This document shows, in pieces, positions 49,793 to 61,100 of a stretch of 64,000 nt of DNA. The notes under the pieces were generated by a model. The model saw only the letters and a program-made list of their open reading frames with translations. It made no database searches and had not been told where the DNA came from. The stretch's first letter is position 1. Every line of letters begins with the position of its first letter. Source of the DNA: SXOA01 sp051004015 (GTDB taxonomy: Bacteria; Planctomycetota; Planctomycetia; Pirellulales; Pirellulaceae). The position numbers and the translations under genes are program-made. The stretch is taken from contig JBPCKT010000040.1 in NCBI GenBank assembly GCA_051004015.1, positions 43,307-107,306 on the forward strand. The letters run 5' to 3'.

Positions 49793-49845
49793 GGACGGCT
49801 CCTTGAGTGCTTCGGCAATGCCCGGCTGGAACGATCTGCCCGCAA

Positions 49846-50307
49846 CTAAGCGTTGTGCCGCTGGGGATTCCAGTCGTGCTTTTCATTACGGACGTGCTTC
49901 AGCCAGGAGTAAAGGGCATCGTACATCACCAGGCCGTGGGCCAGTTGCTCGTGATCGTCCGTGAAATTGTGGGACAGCCCGAGCGAGATCGCCAGCAACC
50001 CCGCGCATTGGGGCGCCAGATCGAGCCGAGCCGTGTCGGCCCCGCGGACGATCGCCGCGAGATCGAGCAGGCAAGCGTCTGCCAGTCCATACTTCTTGAG
50101 GATCGCGTCGAAGCTGCATAAGGGACCGTCGTGGGTCAGTTCCACGCCGGGTATGTCGAAGGGAATAGCACCGGTCGCTGCCGCCCGCGCGGAAACCTGA
50201 TCCGCTGGGACAAATAGAAACTCGGGCGCATTGTCGATAAACCGGGCAATCAACCACGGACAGGCAATGCGGTCGATCTTCGGACGTTCGCGAGTGATCC
50301 ACTTCAT
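49846..50307 (-). CDS. ChrB C-terminal domain protein (chromate resistance family)
   Basis: The 153-residue protein matches the C-terminal domain of ChrB: KWITRERPKIDRIACPWLIARFIDNAPEFLFVPADQV, then IPFDIPGVELTHDGPLCSFDAILKKYGL and VMYDALYSWLKHV. Full ChrB has an extra N-terminal domain that is absent here. ChrB proteins are linked to chromate response; small forms may bind metal or protect against oxidative products. The gene lies 53 bases upstream of the superoxide dismutase gene on the same strand. Confidence 0.85.
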   Translation of the reverse strand: MKWITRERPKIDRIACPWLIARFIDNAPEFLFVPADQVSARAAATGAIPFDIPGVELTHDGPLCSFDAILKKYGLADACLLDLAAIVRGADTARLDLAPQCAGLLAISLGLSHNFTDDHEQLAHGLVMYDALYSWLKHVRNEKHDWNPQRHNA

Positions 50308-50363
50308 CGGCTGACCTTCGGTTGTTGTATTCCCGAATGAAACTGCCGCATCAACGTCCGATT

Positions 50364-51461
50364 CTACGGCTTCCAGTTAACGAAATACACCGCCCCCTCA
50401 AGCTCCGTAAGTCGCCTCGGCTCTCCTCCCGCGGCATCCACCACGAAGAGCTGCGGGTACTTCCCTTCAAAGGACACGAATGCCAATTGCTTCCCGCTCG
50501 GGCTCCAGCGGACGCGGCCGCAAGCTGATTTGCGGAAGGTCACTTGCCGCTGCCCGCTGCCGTCGATGTTCATGACATAGACGTTGGGAATGCCGCCGCT
50601 GCGAGAAATGTAAGCGATTCGCTCGCCATCGGGCGACACATGCGGGCCGTCCGTCGAGCCATGGTGGTCTTGCTCCGAGAGCCGAAATTCCACGTAGCGA
50701 TTTCCTTCCGTCAGGCGGCGGAGGATTTTGCCGTCGGCATCCACGCGGTAGACATCTCCATCACGGCGGATGAAGACGATGGTCTTACCATCGGGCGTAA
50801 ACTGGGGAGCGAAGGATTCAGGATGATCCGGAGTCAACTCCCGCGGCTTTCCGTCGGGGAGGTCCGCGATCAGCAGGCGATAACCACGGGCGGGACCGGA
50901 GAGGACGATCTGATCTCCCTTCGGGCTCAGTGCGCCCATGTAGGTATAGCCGAGGTCGGGAAAGAGCATTCTCGGATTCTGGCCGTCCAGTTCGGCCACA
51001 GCTAAGCGCCCGGTGCTTCCATCGTGAACGGTGTAAAGCAATTGCCCGGCGTCGCGCGAAAGTGCAAAACCGTAGGCTTCTCTCCATGACTTTCCCAGCC
51101 GTTCACCTTCCGTAAGGTTGACGACCTCACTGCCGTCGGATCGGCAACGGTAAATCTGCGAATGGCCGGTCACGTTGGACTGATAATAAACCCACTTTCC
51201 ATCCGGGCTGAATGCCGGTGCATTGGCGTCCTGACCCGGCTGGGCAACCTTGGCCAGGCCGGTCCCGTCCCCCTTGATCCGGTAGATCGCACCGATGGTC
51301 GGAGTGGTTTCCACGCCGCCGGGAATATCTTTGGACTGGTATTCCCCTTCCCACGTCCGGAGCGAAAAGACCAGCTCCGGCTCTTCGCCAGCCGCTGCCC
51401 AAGCCGTGAAAATCGCCCAGAGCAGGCAGGCAAGTATTCGGGAACTCGGATGGAAATTCAT
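50364..51461 (-). CDS. exported TolB-like (PD40) beta-propeller protein
   Basis: The 365-residue protein has a signal peptide (ILACLLWAIFTAWAAAGEE) and repeated PD40 blades: APAFSPDGKWVYYQSN, GFALSRDAGQLLYTVHDG, GALSPKGDQIVLSG, APQFTPDGKTIVFIRRDGDVYRVDADG, PHVSPDGERIAYISR and RVRWSPSGKQLAFVSFEGKYPQLFVVD. These six or so blades fit a TolB-type propeller in the periplasm. There is no Tol/Pal neighbour, so it is a stand-alone propeller. A second ATG four codons upstream (51473) is possible. Confidence 0.88.
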   Translation of the reverse strand: MNFHPSSRILACLLWAIFTAWAAAGEEPELVFSLRTWEGEYQSKDIPGGVETTPTIGAIYRIKGDGTGLAKVAQPGQDANAPAFSPDGKWVYYQSNVTGHSQIYRCRSDGSEVVNLTEGERLGKSWREAYGFALSRDAGQLLYTVHDGSTGRLAVAELDGQNPRMLFPDLGYTYMGALSPKGDQIVLSGPARGYRLLIADLPDGKPRELTPDHPESFAPQFTPDGKTIVFIRRDGDVYRVDADGKILRRLTEGNRYVEFRLSEQDHHGSTDGPHVSPDGERIAYISRSGGIPNVYVMNIDGSGQRQVTFRKSACGRVRWSPSGKQLAFVSFEGKYPQLFVVDAAGGEPRRLTELEGAVYFVNWKP

Positions 51462-51544
51462 GGGGAGCGGCAAAAAGTCTGCTAAATTCTGAAAAGTCGC
51501 GACAGATTGCTAAGCGGGGGCGCAAAGAGAGTTGTAACAGGTAT

Positions 51545-51578
51545 GCCCGGCCGATTCGAGGTCCGGAATCGGCCGGGC
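51545..51578. promoter_or_regulatory. 13-bp perfect inverted repeat before the sigma factor gene
   Basis: GCCCGGCCGATTC (51545-51557) and its exact complement (51566-51578) enclose an 8-base loop. The repeat ends 22 bases before the sigma factor start, between divergent genes. It may be an operator or a structure in the 5' leader. Confidence 0.7.
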
Positions 51579-51600
51579 AATCACGCCTGACGGAAACAGC

Positions 51601-52173
51601 ATGGACTTACACGCCGAGCGGGAAGTAGCGCAGGGCTTACGGGAAGCGTCCAGCCAAAGTTGGCGGACGCTTTACGATGCCTTCGCGCTGCGCATCTGGA
51701 ATTCCGTCGCCCGGCGGGTCAGTTCCGGCAGCGACGTGGCGGACATTGTGCAGGAAACCTTCCTCGCCGCGGCGCGCTCCGCTCGCAACTACGATCCGGA
51801 GCGGGGTTCGCTCTGGTGCTGGCTGTCGGGCATCGCCAGGAACCAGACGGCGCTGTTTTTCCGAAAACGAAGCTCGCGGCATGACCTGGCGAATGATTTG
51901 GAGTTGCCAGGCCGCGAAGCGGAGCCGGCCGAGCTACTGGCGGCGAAAGAGTTGGCGATTGCCGTGCGCAGGGTGCTGAGTTTGCTGCCGCTGGAATACG
52001 AATCGCTGCTCGTCGGCAAATACCTGGACGAGCTATCGCTGGAAGACCTGGCGGCAGCGGAGCAGAGCAGCGCCAGTGCCATCGGCTCTAAGCTCGCGCG
52101 AGCGAGGCAAGCGTTTCGCAATGAGTTCGAGAAACAAACCCAGCCGAAGCTCTCCCGCGAGGCTTCCCTATGA
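51601..52173 (+). CDS. ECF RNA polymerase sigma factor
   Basis: The 190-residue protein has sigma region 2 (WNSVARRVSSGSDVADIVQETFLAAARSARNYDPERGSLWCWLSGIARNQ) and region 4 (LSLLPLEYESLLVGKYLDELSLEDLAAAEQSSASAIGSKLARARQAF). It should direct polymerase to a specific set of promoters. The start of the giant gene overlaps its stop by four bases (ATGA), so the two proteins are made in step. The N-terminal part of the giant protein probably acts as its membrane-bound anti-sigma partner. This partnership is inferred from gene order. Confidence 0.92.
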   Translation: MDLHAEREVAQGLREASSQSWRTLYDAFALRIWNSVARRVSSGSDVADIVQETFLAAARSARNYDPERGSLWCWLSGIARNQTALFFRKRSSRHDLANDLELPGREAEPAELLAAKELAIAVRRVLSLLPLEYESLLVGKYLDELSLEDLAAAEQSSASAIGSKLARARQAFRNEFEKQTQPKLSREASL

Positions 52174-55100
52174 ACGAAAACCACGACCACGAATCCGACA
52201 GCGAAGAGCAGCTCACCAGGCTCCTATCCGCGGGCACCGGCCGCGCAGCGCCGCCCGACAGAGCGTTTCTATCGCGGCTGCGCGAGCAGTCGACCCAGGC
52301 GTTCTTGGAATCCGAGCCTAACATCACTATCGCCACGAAGGACAATGCCATGCTCCCGATCCGTTTTCTCGCGGGCATTGCGACCGTGGCTGCAATCTTG
52401 GCGATCGCCTTTTTCTTCCGGCCCGCCGACCTCAAGATCAAATCGCAAATCCGCGAGCTGGCGCAGGCGGACACTGCCCGCTGGAAGCTCGTATCCGACG
52501 ATCAGTTCGGGGAGCTGATCAGCAAATCGGGCAAGCAACTGATCCATCGCTCGGGACAGCGAGACGTCATGTTTGATGGAACGAAGGCCTTTGAAGTCGT
52601 CGAAGAGGAAAATACTGCCCGGCCGCTCGACAGGCTCTCCAGTCTGCCCGCCTTAATCGACTTAGTCCGCCAGTTACCGACTCTAACGACCGCGTTTCCA
52701 TCGCTTCGCCGGTCGGAGGAAAGGACTTTCGAGCAGGAGCCGTGCGATGTCTATCCGATGGAGCTCGATCTCAATGAGCGCCCCTTCCGCGTGGAATGGC
52801 TCCTCGCGCAACGGACTGGCAAACTCAAGTCGCTCCTCTTCATCCCGCTGGATTTGAAAGGGGGCTTGCCCACGGCCCAGCTCACGATGGTGGCCGTGAA
52901 TGAACCGGTAGCCGACGAACCATTCAAAATCGCCGACACGCTCACCGAGGACGGCCGCATCGGCAAATTCGCGGATGTGCAGGGCTTCGTCTCGCTGCGG
53001 CCGAAAGCCTATAGCCGCTGGACGCCGATTTGTGCGCCCGGGGGCGTCGTGAAGCCGGGCGACTGGGTGCGGACCGACATCCGCGGCGCGAATGCCGTTG
53101 CCGTGCAGCTCGTGCCGGAGACAAAGCTGATTCTGGGTCCGGGGTCGCTCGTGGAGTTGCTGAAGCCGACGCAGATTCACGTTCTGTCAGGCGAATTCGA
53201 GCTGATTGCCGACGCGAAGCATCCCATCGAGCTGACCGGCCCCGATGGGACGAAGCTCATCGTGAAGAGCGCGGAAACCTACCGCGTGCAGGGGGAAAAG
53301 CTCGTCAACCTCGCCAAAGAGCCGCTCTGGCTGGCCGGTTTCAAAGGGACGACGCCGCAGGAGACGCTCGGCTCTCTGATCGCCAAGGTCGATGGGCGCA
53401 ATGTGCCGCTGCACGTCGGCTATCACAAGGTGTCCGTGGAAATCCGGGACCAAATTGCCCGCACGACGATTGAAGAATCGTTCGTCAACAACACCAACGC
53501 GGTGCTGGAGGGACAGTTCCATTTTCCCCTGCCGGCGGATGCTTCCATTTCGGGCTTTGGAATGTGGGTCGGCGACCGACTGGTCGAGGCGGACATTGTC
53601 GAGAAGCAGCGAGCCCGCGAAATCTATGAGACCATCCTGCGGGAGAAGCGGGATCCCGGCCTCCTCGAATGGAGCGGCGGCAACATCTTCAAGGCCCGCG
53701 TCTATCCGATTCCCGCCCGCAGCGAGAAGCGGATCAAGATTGTCTACACGCAGGTGCTGCCGCGGGCAGGGACGAGCTACCGCTATAGCTACGCTCTGCA
53801 AAGCGAACTGCTTCGGCAGCATCCGGTGCGGGAGCTGAATTTGACGGTCACGGTCAGTTCGGCGGTGAAGCTGGGTGCCATTTCCTGCCCAACGCATCCG
53901 GCTCGACTTCAGAAGACGGACCATTCGGCCCGGGCCGAGTTCTCGGCTCAGGAATACGCGCCGACTAAGGATTTTGAAGTCGTCGTGCAGGTGGAAGACG
54001 ACAAGCAGGGGGTCGTGATGATTCCCCACCGCCGCGCGGATGACGGCTATTTTCTGCTGCTGCTCGCGCCACCGGGGAATGGTCCTTGGCAGAGGGACGT
54101 GGTCCCCGACGGCGAGCCGCTGAAGTTGATTGTGCTGGCGGATACGTCGGCCTCAATGGACCGCAGCTCGCGCAAGACGCAGGACGAAGTCCTGGGAGCG
54201 CTGCTGGGCTCGCTGGGGCCCAAAGACTCGTTCCAACTCGCCGCCTGTGACGTGGACTGCGTCTGGACGGCTGACAAACCGCAGCCGGCGGAGGCCAAGA
54301 ATATTGAAGCTGCCCGCAGCTTCTTGGCAAAGCGGCGGTCGATGGGCTGGACCGATTTGGACAAGGCGTTTGCGGAAGCTCTCAAGAAATGCGACGGCAA
54401 AACACAGGTCGTCTATCTCGGTGACGGTGTGGTGACGACCGGCGATGCCGATGGTGTGGTATTTGCCAAGCGGCTGCTGAAGATGGCCGAAGGGAAATCG
54501 GCGACTTTCCATTCCATTGCCGTCAGCAGCAGTTTTGAAGCCCCGGTGATGAAGGCCATTGGCTCCGTCGGCGGGGGAAGCGTGCGAAGTGCCTCCGGCG
54601 AGAAGGGTCCGCAGCAGACGGCCAAAGACCTGCTCGCCGAGATTGCCCGGCCGTCGCTCCGCAATGTCAGCGTCACTTTCACCGGCTTGCGGACAGCCCG
54701 CGTCTATCCCGCCACGCTCACCAATCTGCCGCTCGGCATGCAGCAGATTGTCCTGGGCCGCTATCTGCCGGAAGGAAAAGACCAGACAGGGGAAGTGATC
54801 GTCACCGGAACATTGGCCGGCAAGGAAGTGTCGTATCGCGCGGCCGTCCCCCTCAAAGACGCCGAGCAAGGCAATTCCTTCATCCCACGGCTCTGGGCGC
54901 GGATGCACCTGGACGAGCTGCTGGCTCAAGGAACTTCGCAAGCCGTGCAGGACGAAATCATCAACCTGAGCGAAGAGTATCACCTGATGACGCCTTATAC
55001 GTCGCTGCTGGTACTCGAAAGCGATGCCGACCGGGAGCGGTTCAAGGTCAAGCGCCGCTTCCAGATGCGGGACGGCGAGCGGTTCTTCGCCGACGCCAAG

Positions 55101-58100
55101 GACAAGGCCCAGTACGAGCTCGTCCAGCAGCAAATGCGCCTCGCCGGCAACTGGCGGACGCAGCTCCGCAACCGAGTGCTCGCGGACCTGGCCCGGCTGG
55201 GAAGGAATCCGCAGTTCTTTGAGCGGCGAAGTAATCGCCTGTCGGAGCTCGCGAGTCTCGGCGACGGGGAATACGCCGGCTTTGCCGGCCACTCGTCAGG
55301 TAATCGCTGGGGAAGGGCTACCAACGGCGGCGATATGGATGACGTAATTTCGCTGGATTTTGAAGAGCGGTTTGGTACACCCTCCAAACACGAAGTCGAC
55401 GAGCTGCTGCGGAAGTCCAGGTGGGACAGCGAAGTCGACTTTGGGACCGAGCATGCTAAACGACTAAGCCCGCGGCTCCTTCGCGGCGGCGTAGTAGCGG
55501 ATTTTGATTCGCTCATCGACCTTATCGCGAGCACCACCGATCCTGATTCCTGGAAAGACGTCGGTGGTCCGGGTTCAATCTCCCAATTCTCCGCGAACTT
55601 GAGCCTGGTCATTGACCAGGATCAAGATCCGTATGGCTCCAGCAATTTCGACGGACTGCGCGCCGCAGGCGGAATGCCCGGGATGCCTGGAATGCCAGGT
55701 ATGTCCGGCGGAGGGAGCGTGCCAAGCGTCGGCTTCCTTCGGCAAATTCGAGTCCTCAGCGACGGCACGGAGTCCATGTATGACGGCTACATAGAATCTG
55801 AAAGTGCCATCGCAGCCCCGCGCCACAGCTTTCCAAACCTTTTCCCCATCTCCCTCCCCCGCCCCCCGCGCAAACCAAAGTCCGCCGCCGAGCTGCTCGG
55901 CAAGCAGACGAAAGAGGTCCGCGAGCTGGTCCTCTCGTTGCAGCGAGAAGAAAAGGTACGCGCCTTGGCGGGAGGGATGGAAATCCGCCATGTAACGCAG
56001 TCCTTTGAACCGCGCTTTGCCGAAGTCACCTGGAAGACCACTTCCCGCAATCTGCTTTCCGGCTCGCTCGGCTGGCTGAATTCGACGGCCACCGAAGGGC
56101 AGCAGACGCTGGTCGAATGGTGTGATGCGAAGGAGCGGGGAAGCTGGTCCGCCGCCTATGAGCTGGCCCTGGTTCGCAAAGCCGCCAAGGAAGAGCATCG
56201 CCGCTGGCTGGGAAGTGCCGAGGACTATCCGCTGCTGGCGGCGATTGCTGGCACGAGTCCCGAGCACATTACCATCGAGCATCCGGCGGGCGACCAGGTG
56301 GTCCTGGTCCTCGGCAGTGAAGCCGACGAGGACGAAGAGCATACCTATCAGACCCGCTTCCTCATCGACACCAAGCGGAATGTCCAGCTGTCCGTGGAAG
56401 AGCGGCATGACGGCAAGACCAGCCGCACCGTCAAGTTCGCGGAGCACATCGAAATCGCCGGCCGCCTCTGGCCGCAGACCGAGGAGACACTCGATGGCGA
56501 GGGCCGCCGCATCCACCTGACGAAAATCACTGCCAAGGTCCTCACCGCCGACGAATTCACGGCCGAGCTGAAGGCCCAAGAGACCGCTCGCGCGCCGTCA
56601 CTCACACTCCATCTTCCGCTCCCCACGCTGGCACTCGCCAAGAAGGCACTGGTGAGGCTCGGAGAAATGACCCCCGAAGTTTATCTGCGGCTGCTGCTGG
56701 ACGCGGTGGCCAAGCAGGACTGGGACCAGGCCCGCGAGCGACTGGCCCGCTGCGACGAGCTGGTGAAGGAGAAGGCCTGGTCCCGCTGGCTGCGGCTGTA
56801 TGTCCTGGCGGCCAGCCGGCGGCTGGAGGAATTGAAAGGGGAGCTGATGATTTTGGCGGGGGAGCTCGTCGCCAAGCCGCGCGATGGGGAATGGATTCTG
56901 GCAGGAGGGCTCCAGGAGTATGGCAGGTCTCACCTGGCAACGCAGGAGCAATTGGACCTGCTGATGGCCCTGAAGCCCGTGTATGTCCGCTCGCCCGAGT
57001 TTCTCCACCGTATGCAGGACTTCGACCAGGCCCGCCTCGGGCTGCTGGATTCGCCTGCGAACGTCTTGGAAGCCAATGCCCTTCGCCAGGAGCTGGCGGA
57101 GCGATATCCGCGCAATCTGAGCTTTCAATTGCAGTACGCCACTGCGCTTGCCCAGCGCGGCGACTATGAGGGTGCGTACGCCTGGCTGACAAAAACCATC
57201 GCCGATGCAAACTCCAAATGGACGCCGTCCGAGATCCGGCAGTTGCAATGGCACTACCTGGGCCAACTGGACGAGCAAGGGCGCTATGCCGACAAGCTCG
57301 CCTATCTCCAGCCGATTCTGGATCAGAATCCGGAAGATGACCGCCTCTACACGCAGTACCTCATCGCGCTCATCTACGTCGGCCGCGAAGCGGAGGCGGA
57401 AAAGCTGATGAAGCAATGGCTGGCCGCCCGTTTCGACGGGAAGGAAAACGAACCGGCCCGCCCCCGGCTCTCCGCGGCGATCTCTCTGGCGATGAATGAA
57501 GTCCATCCCTTCGGCAGCCGGCGGTTTGACGTCTCGTGGCACCAACCGCTGGGAGAGTTCGTGCTGAGGAATGCCGTCAGCACCCGCTCCATCGTCTCGA
57601 GCGCCGTGCGGACGGTATTGCAGAACTCGCAGTTTGCCGGCAGCGACGAAATGACCAAAGTCAGCCTGGCCCTCACCAACCGCCTGCTGGCGGAAGCCGA
57701 CAAGCTCACGCCGCGGCAACTGGAAAAGCTGGTGGAGCACGTCCGCAACGCGCGGAATCGGCCGAGCGAGGAGCAGTGGCGGAAAATCGCGAAGATCATT
57801 CAGGCCCGCTGGGAGCAGGAGAAGAAACCTTCGCGGCGCGAGCTGCTCGACCAGGTGCTGCGGAACATCCATCAAGAGACCGGCGCCCAGGCCCGCATCG
57901 CCTACCTCCGCCTGCGAATCAAACTGGCGGACGACGAGTCCCGCCCCGACAAGCAGCGGCAGCTCTTTGACGAGCTGATCAGCCAGCCCTGGTCGGCGGA
58001 AATCGAAGCGGAAACGCTCGCGCTGCTGGAAAAACTCGGCAGCGGCGAAACGCCCGAAGTCCGCGTGCTGGAGCAACTCGCGCACTTGCATCGCTGGACG

Positions 58101-61100
58101 GACCGGATGCAAGAAGCGCGCGGCGCGCTCTTGGAGAGCCAGATTGAGAAGCGGGATCAGATGACGCGCCAGGACCTGGCCGCGAAACGTAAGACACACC
58201 TTGACCTCGTGCGGACCGAGCTCGCCAATCTCCTGGCCGCTGCCGGCAAGGACCGCAAAGACGACCTGGGCCGCTGGCTATTGATGGAAAGCCTGTTCCT
58301 GAATGTCCAGCAGGAGCGTGATCTGCCGAAAGTGACGGAAACGCTCTGGAAGCTTTTAGAAGAGAGTCTGGCTGGGCAGGCTGCCCGCGACAAAGCCCGG
58401 CGCAATCCCGACGAGCTGGAGCAGGAGGAGATCGAAGTCGAGGCCCTGCGGGACCTACTCCAACTCTCCGCCCAGTCCCGCCTCGTCACCATGGTCAGCC
58501 ACCTCGCCGCGCTCCCCAGCGCCAAGCCGCAGGATGCCGAGCGATTGCTCAAGCTGTGCGATGACCAAATGGCTCAGTCCGACAAGCGGCGAGAAGACGA
58601 CAACGCTCCCCCGGCGCTCGACTGGCGGCTGGTGAAGCACAATCTGCTGGTCGCGCTCGACCGGCCCAAAGATTTGCTCGCCGAGCTCGCCAGGTGGTCC
58701 GCGGCCGATACGGCCGATCGCCGCTGGCAAAAATCGCTCGCGTACTTGAACGCCGAGCTGGGCAAGCTCGACGACGCCATCAAGACTCTGGCTGGCCTGG
58801 AAGCCGCCGGTGAGCTGAGCGCTCTGGACTACCGCGCCCTGGCGACCTGGTATCAAGCCACCAAGCAGGATGCCAAGAACGCCCAGGCGAAGGTGGCCAT
58901 CTACAAGACGATGGATGAATACACGCTGCAACAGACGCTCAACCGCCGGGCCGAGAATGCCAGCGAAGTGAATCCCGACGACCTGCTGGCGCTGGAGGCC
59001 TATTTTGCCAAGGCTTCCAATCCGCAGGCTGGTCTGGGCGCCGTCGAAAAATACTACCGCACGACGCACGACTTCCGCCTGCTCGCCGGACTGGCCGATG
59101 CCGTCATCGGCCACACCAGCGGACAGGTCTATGCCTTCCTGGGGGCGGTGGACAGCGTGCTGGACGAGATTCACGACGAAGCCACGGTGGACGAGCTGGT
59201 GAAGCACATCGGCGAAGTCCGCGCGAAAACGAAAAGCCCGGTCGATCTTCGAGCACTGGACCTGTTGGAACTGCTGGTGGAGCGCCGCGGGGCGCAGCTT
59301 CAAAACCAGGCCGGCCCGCACTTGGCGGCGGCGCTCGCTGCCCTGCAACGCGCGGAAAAACGGGAATGGTCGACGGGCGAGCCCCTGTTGTTCTCGGCGC
59401 TGCTTGGCAATCTTGCGTTCACCGAGCAGCCCGCTCTTGCCCAGGAGCAGTTGCGGATCATCGCCCGGATGCACGAGGCGGCGGAAAAGGGCTCGCTGGA
59501 CCGGTTGCAAATCGCCGACTGGATTTCTGTGGTCCATTGGCGGCATGATCGCCGGGAGCAGGCCACGGACATCCTCGCTGCCGCCTGTGACGAATTCACC
59601 GCGGCTCGCGGGGGAAAGTCCACGGCCGAGCTGCGTTGGCACGTCTTTAACCTTGTCTATAAACTGCAAGCGCGCGGCCTGTTCGCGCGGGCCGAAAAGC
59701 TCCTCCAGGAGAACATGCGGCGTGCCGCCACTCCCAACGACGCCTATCAACTCCGCTTGCGACTCTACGATCTGTATGCGTCGGCCCTGCACAACAAGGG
59801 CGACACCTCGCTCGGCAAGGGACAGGCGCTCTACACGGCCAGCCGGCAACAACTGCTCGCCCTGCTGGAAGGCTCGAAAGACTTGCGGGAGCAACTGGAG
59901 TATCACCGGCGGCTGTGCGACATTTTTTATGCCGCGGGCAAGAGCAAGATTCCTTCGGCCGCCAAGGATCTGGCCGAGTTTGTGGCGAAGCAGTTTCCAG
60001 ACCTGGCCCAGCGGCAGGTCAGCAATTACCGGAACATGGTTTCCACCATGGCGGGCACCATCCGCCAGGTTCTCGGACCGCGGGAAACGCTGGCGTTTTA
60101 TCTCGAGCGGATGGAGCACGAGCCGGCCTGGCTGGTCCGCACCGGCGAAGATGGCTGGAGCACCTATCACAACGAACTTGCGGAGCTTCGCGAGCAAGTA
60201 AAGGACCTCGGCCCGCTCGAGCCGCGGCTGTTGGCACTCGTTGTTGCCGAAGTGAAGCGGCACATGCGGACGCACTCCGCCCGCGGCCAAGAGATTTATT
60301 ACAACGACTACAACCGCTTCTGGAAGGAAAAGGCAGCCGACTTCGCCAAGGCCGCGGAAGAAGTGCTGGCCGAGAACAAGGACGGCGGCGAGAGCATCCA
60401 GTACATCGCGGAGTACCTCATCAACGGCCTCGACCTGCGAGACCGGGGGATTGAGATCCTGCTCGACGCCCAGCGCCGCGAGCTGCTCAGCGACAGCGGC
60501 AAGCAGATTCTCATCACCGCCCTCTTCCACCAGAAGCGGCATGGCGAAGCAATCGCCCTGCTCGAAGGGCTCGTCCGCAAGCAGCCCGAAGTATTCGGGT
60601 GGCGGACGCAGCTCATGCATGCCTACTTCATGACGCGTCAGCCGCAGGCCTTGCGGAAGCTGCTCGCCCAGACGCACAAAAAGTTCATTGACGCCAATCC
60701 CAATCACGAAGGCAACCTCGCGGCGATAGCGGCGAGCACGCTCGAAAACGAGCTCTACGAGCAGTCGGCCAGCTACTACGAAAAGGCCATCAAGGTCCGC
60801 ACGGATGCCCTCCACAGCCGCACGCAGGGGGATTCCGCGCTGGCCGGATATTTCCAGCAGCAGGCGAAGGCGTATGCGGGGCTGGGGAACACGGCCCTGG
60901 CGGTGGACAAGGCTTCGGCGGCCATCGTGATCTGGCCCTCCCGGCACGATCAGCGCGCGGAGGCCATCCACCTGCTCAGGAGCATGCTGAACCTGTCGCC
61001 GAATCTCGACGCTTACGTCGCCGTGCTGGACACGGAAGTGGAAAAAACGCAGCAAGACCGGCCGATCGTCCGCAAGCAAATCGGCATCGTGTATCAGGAG

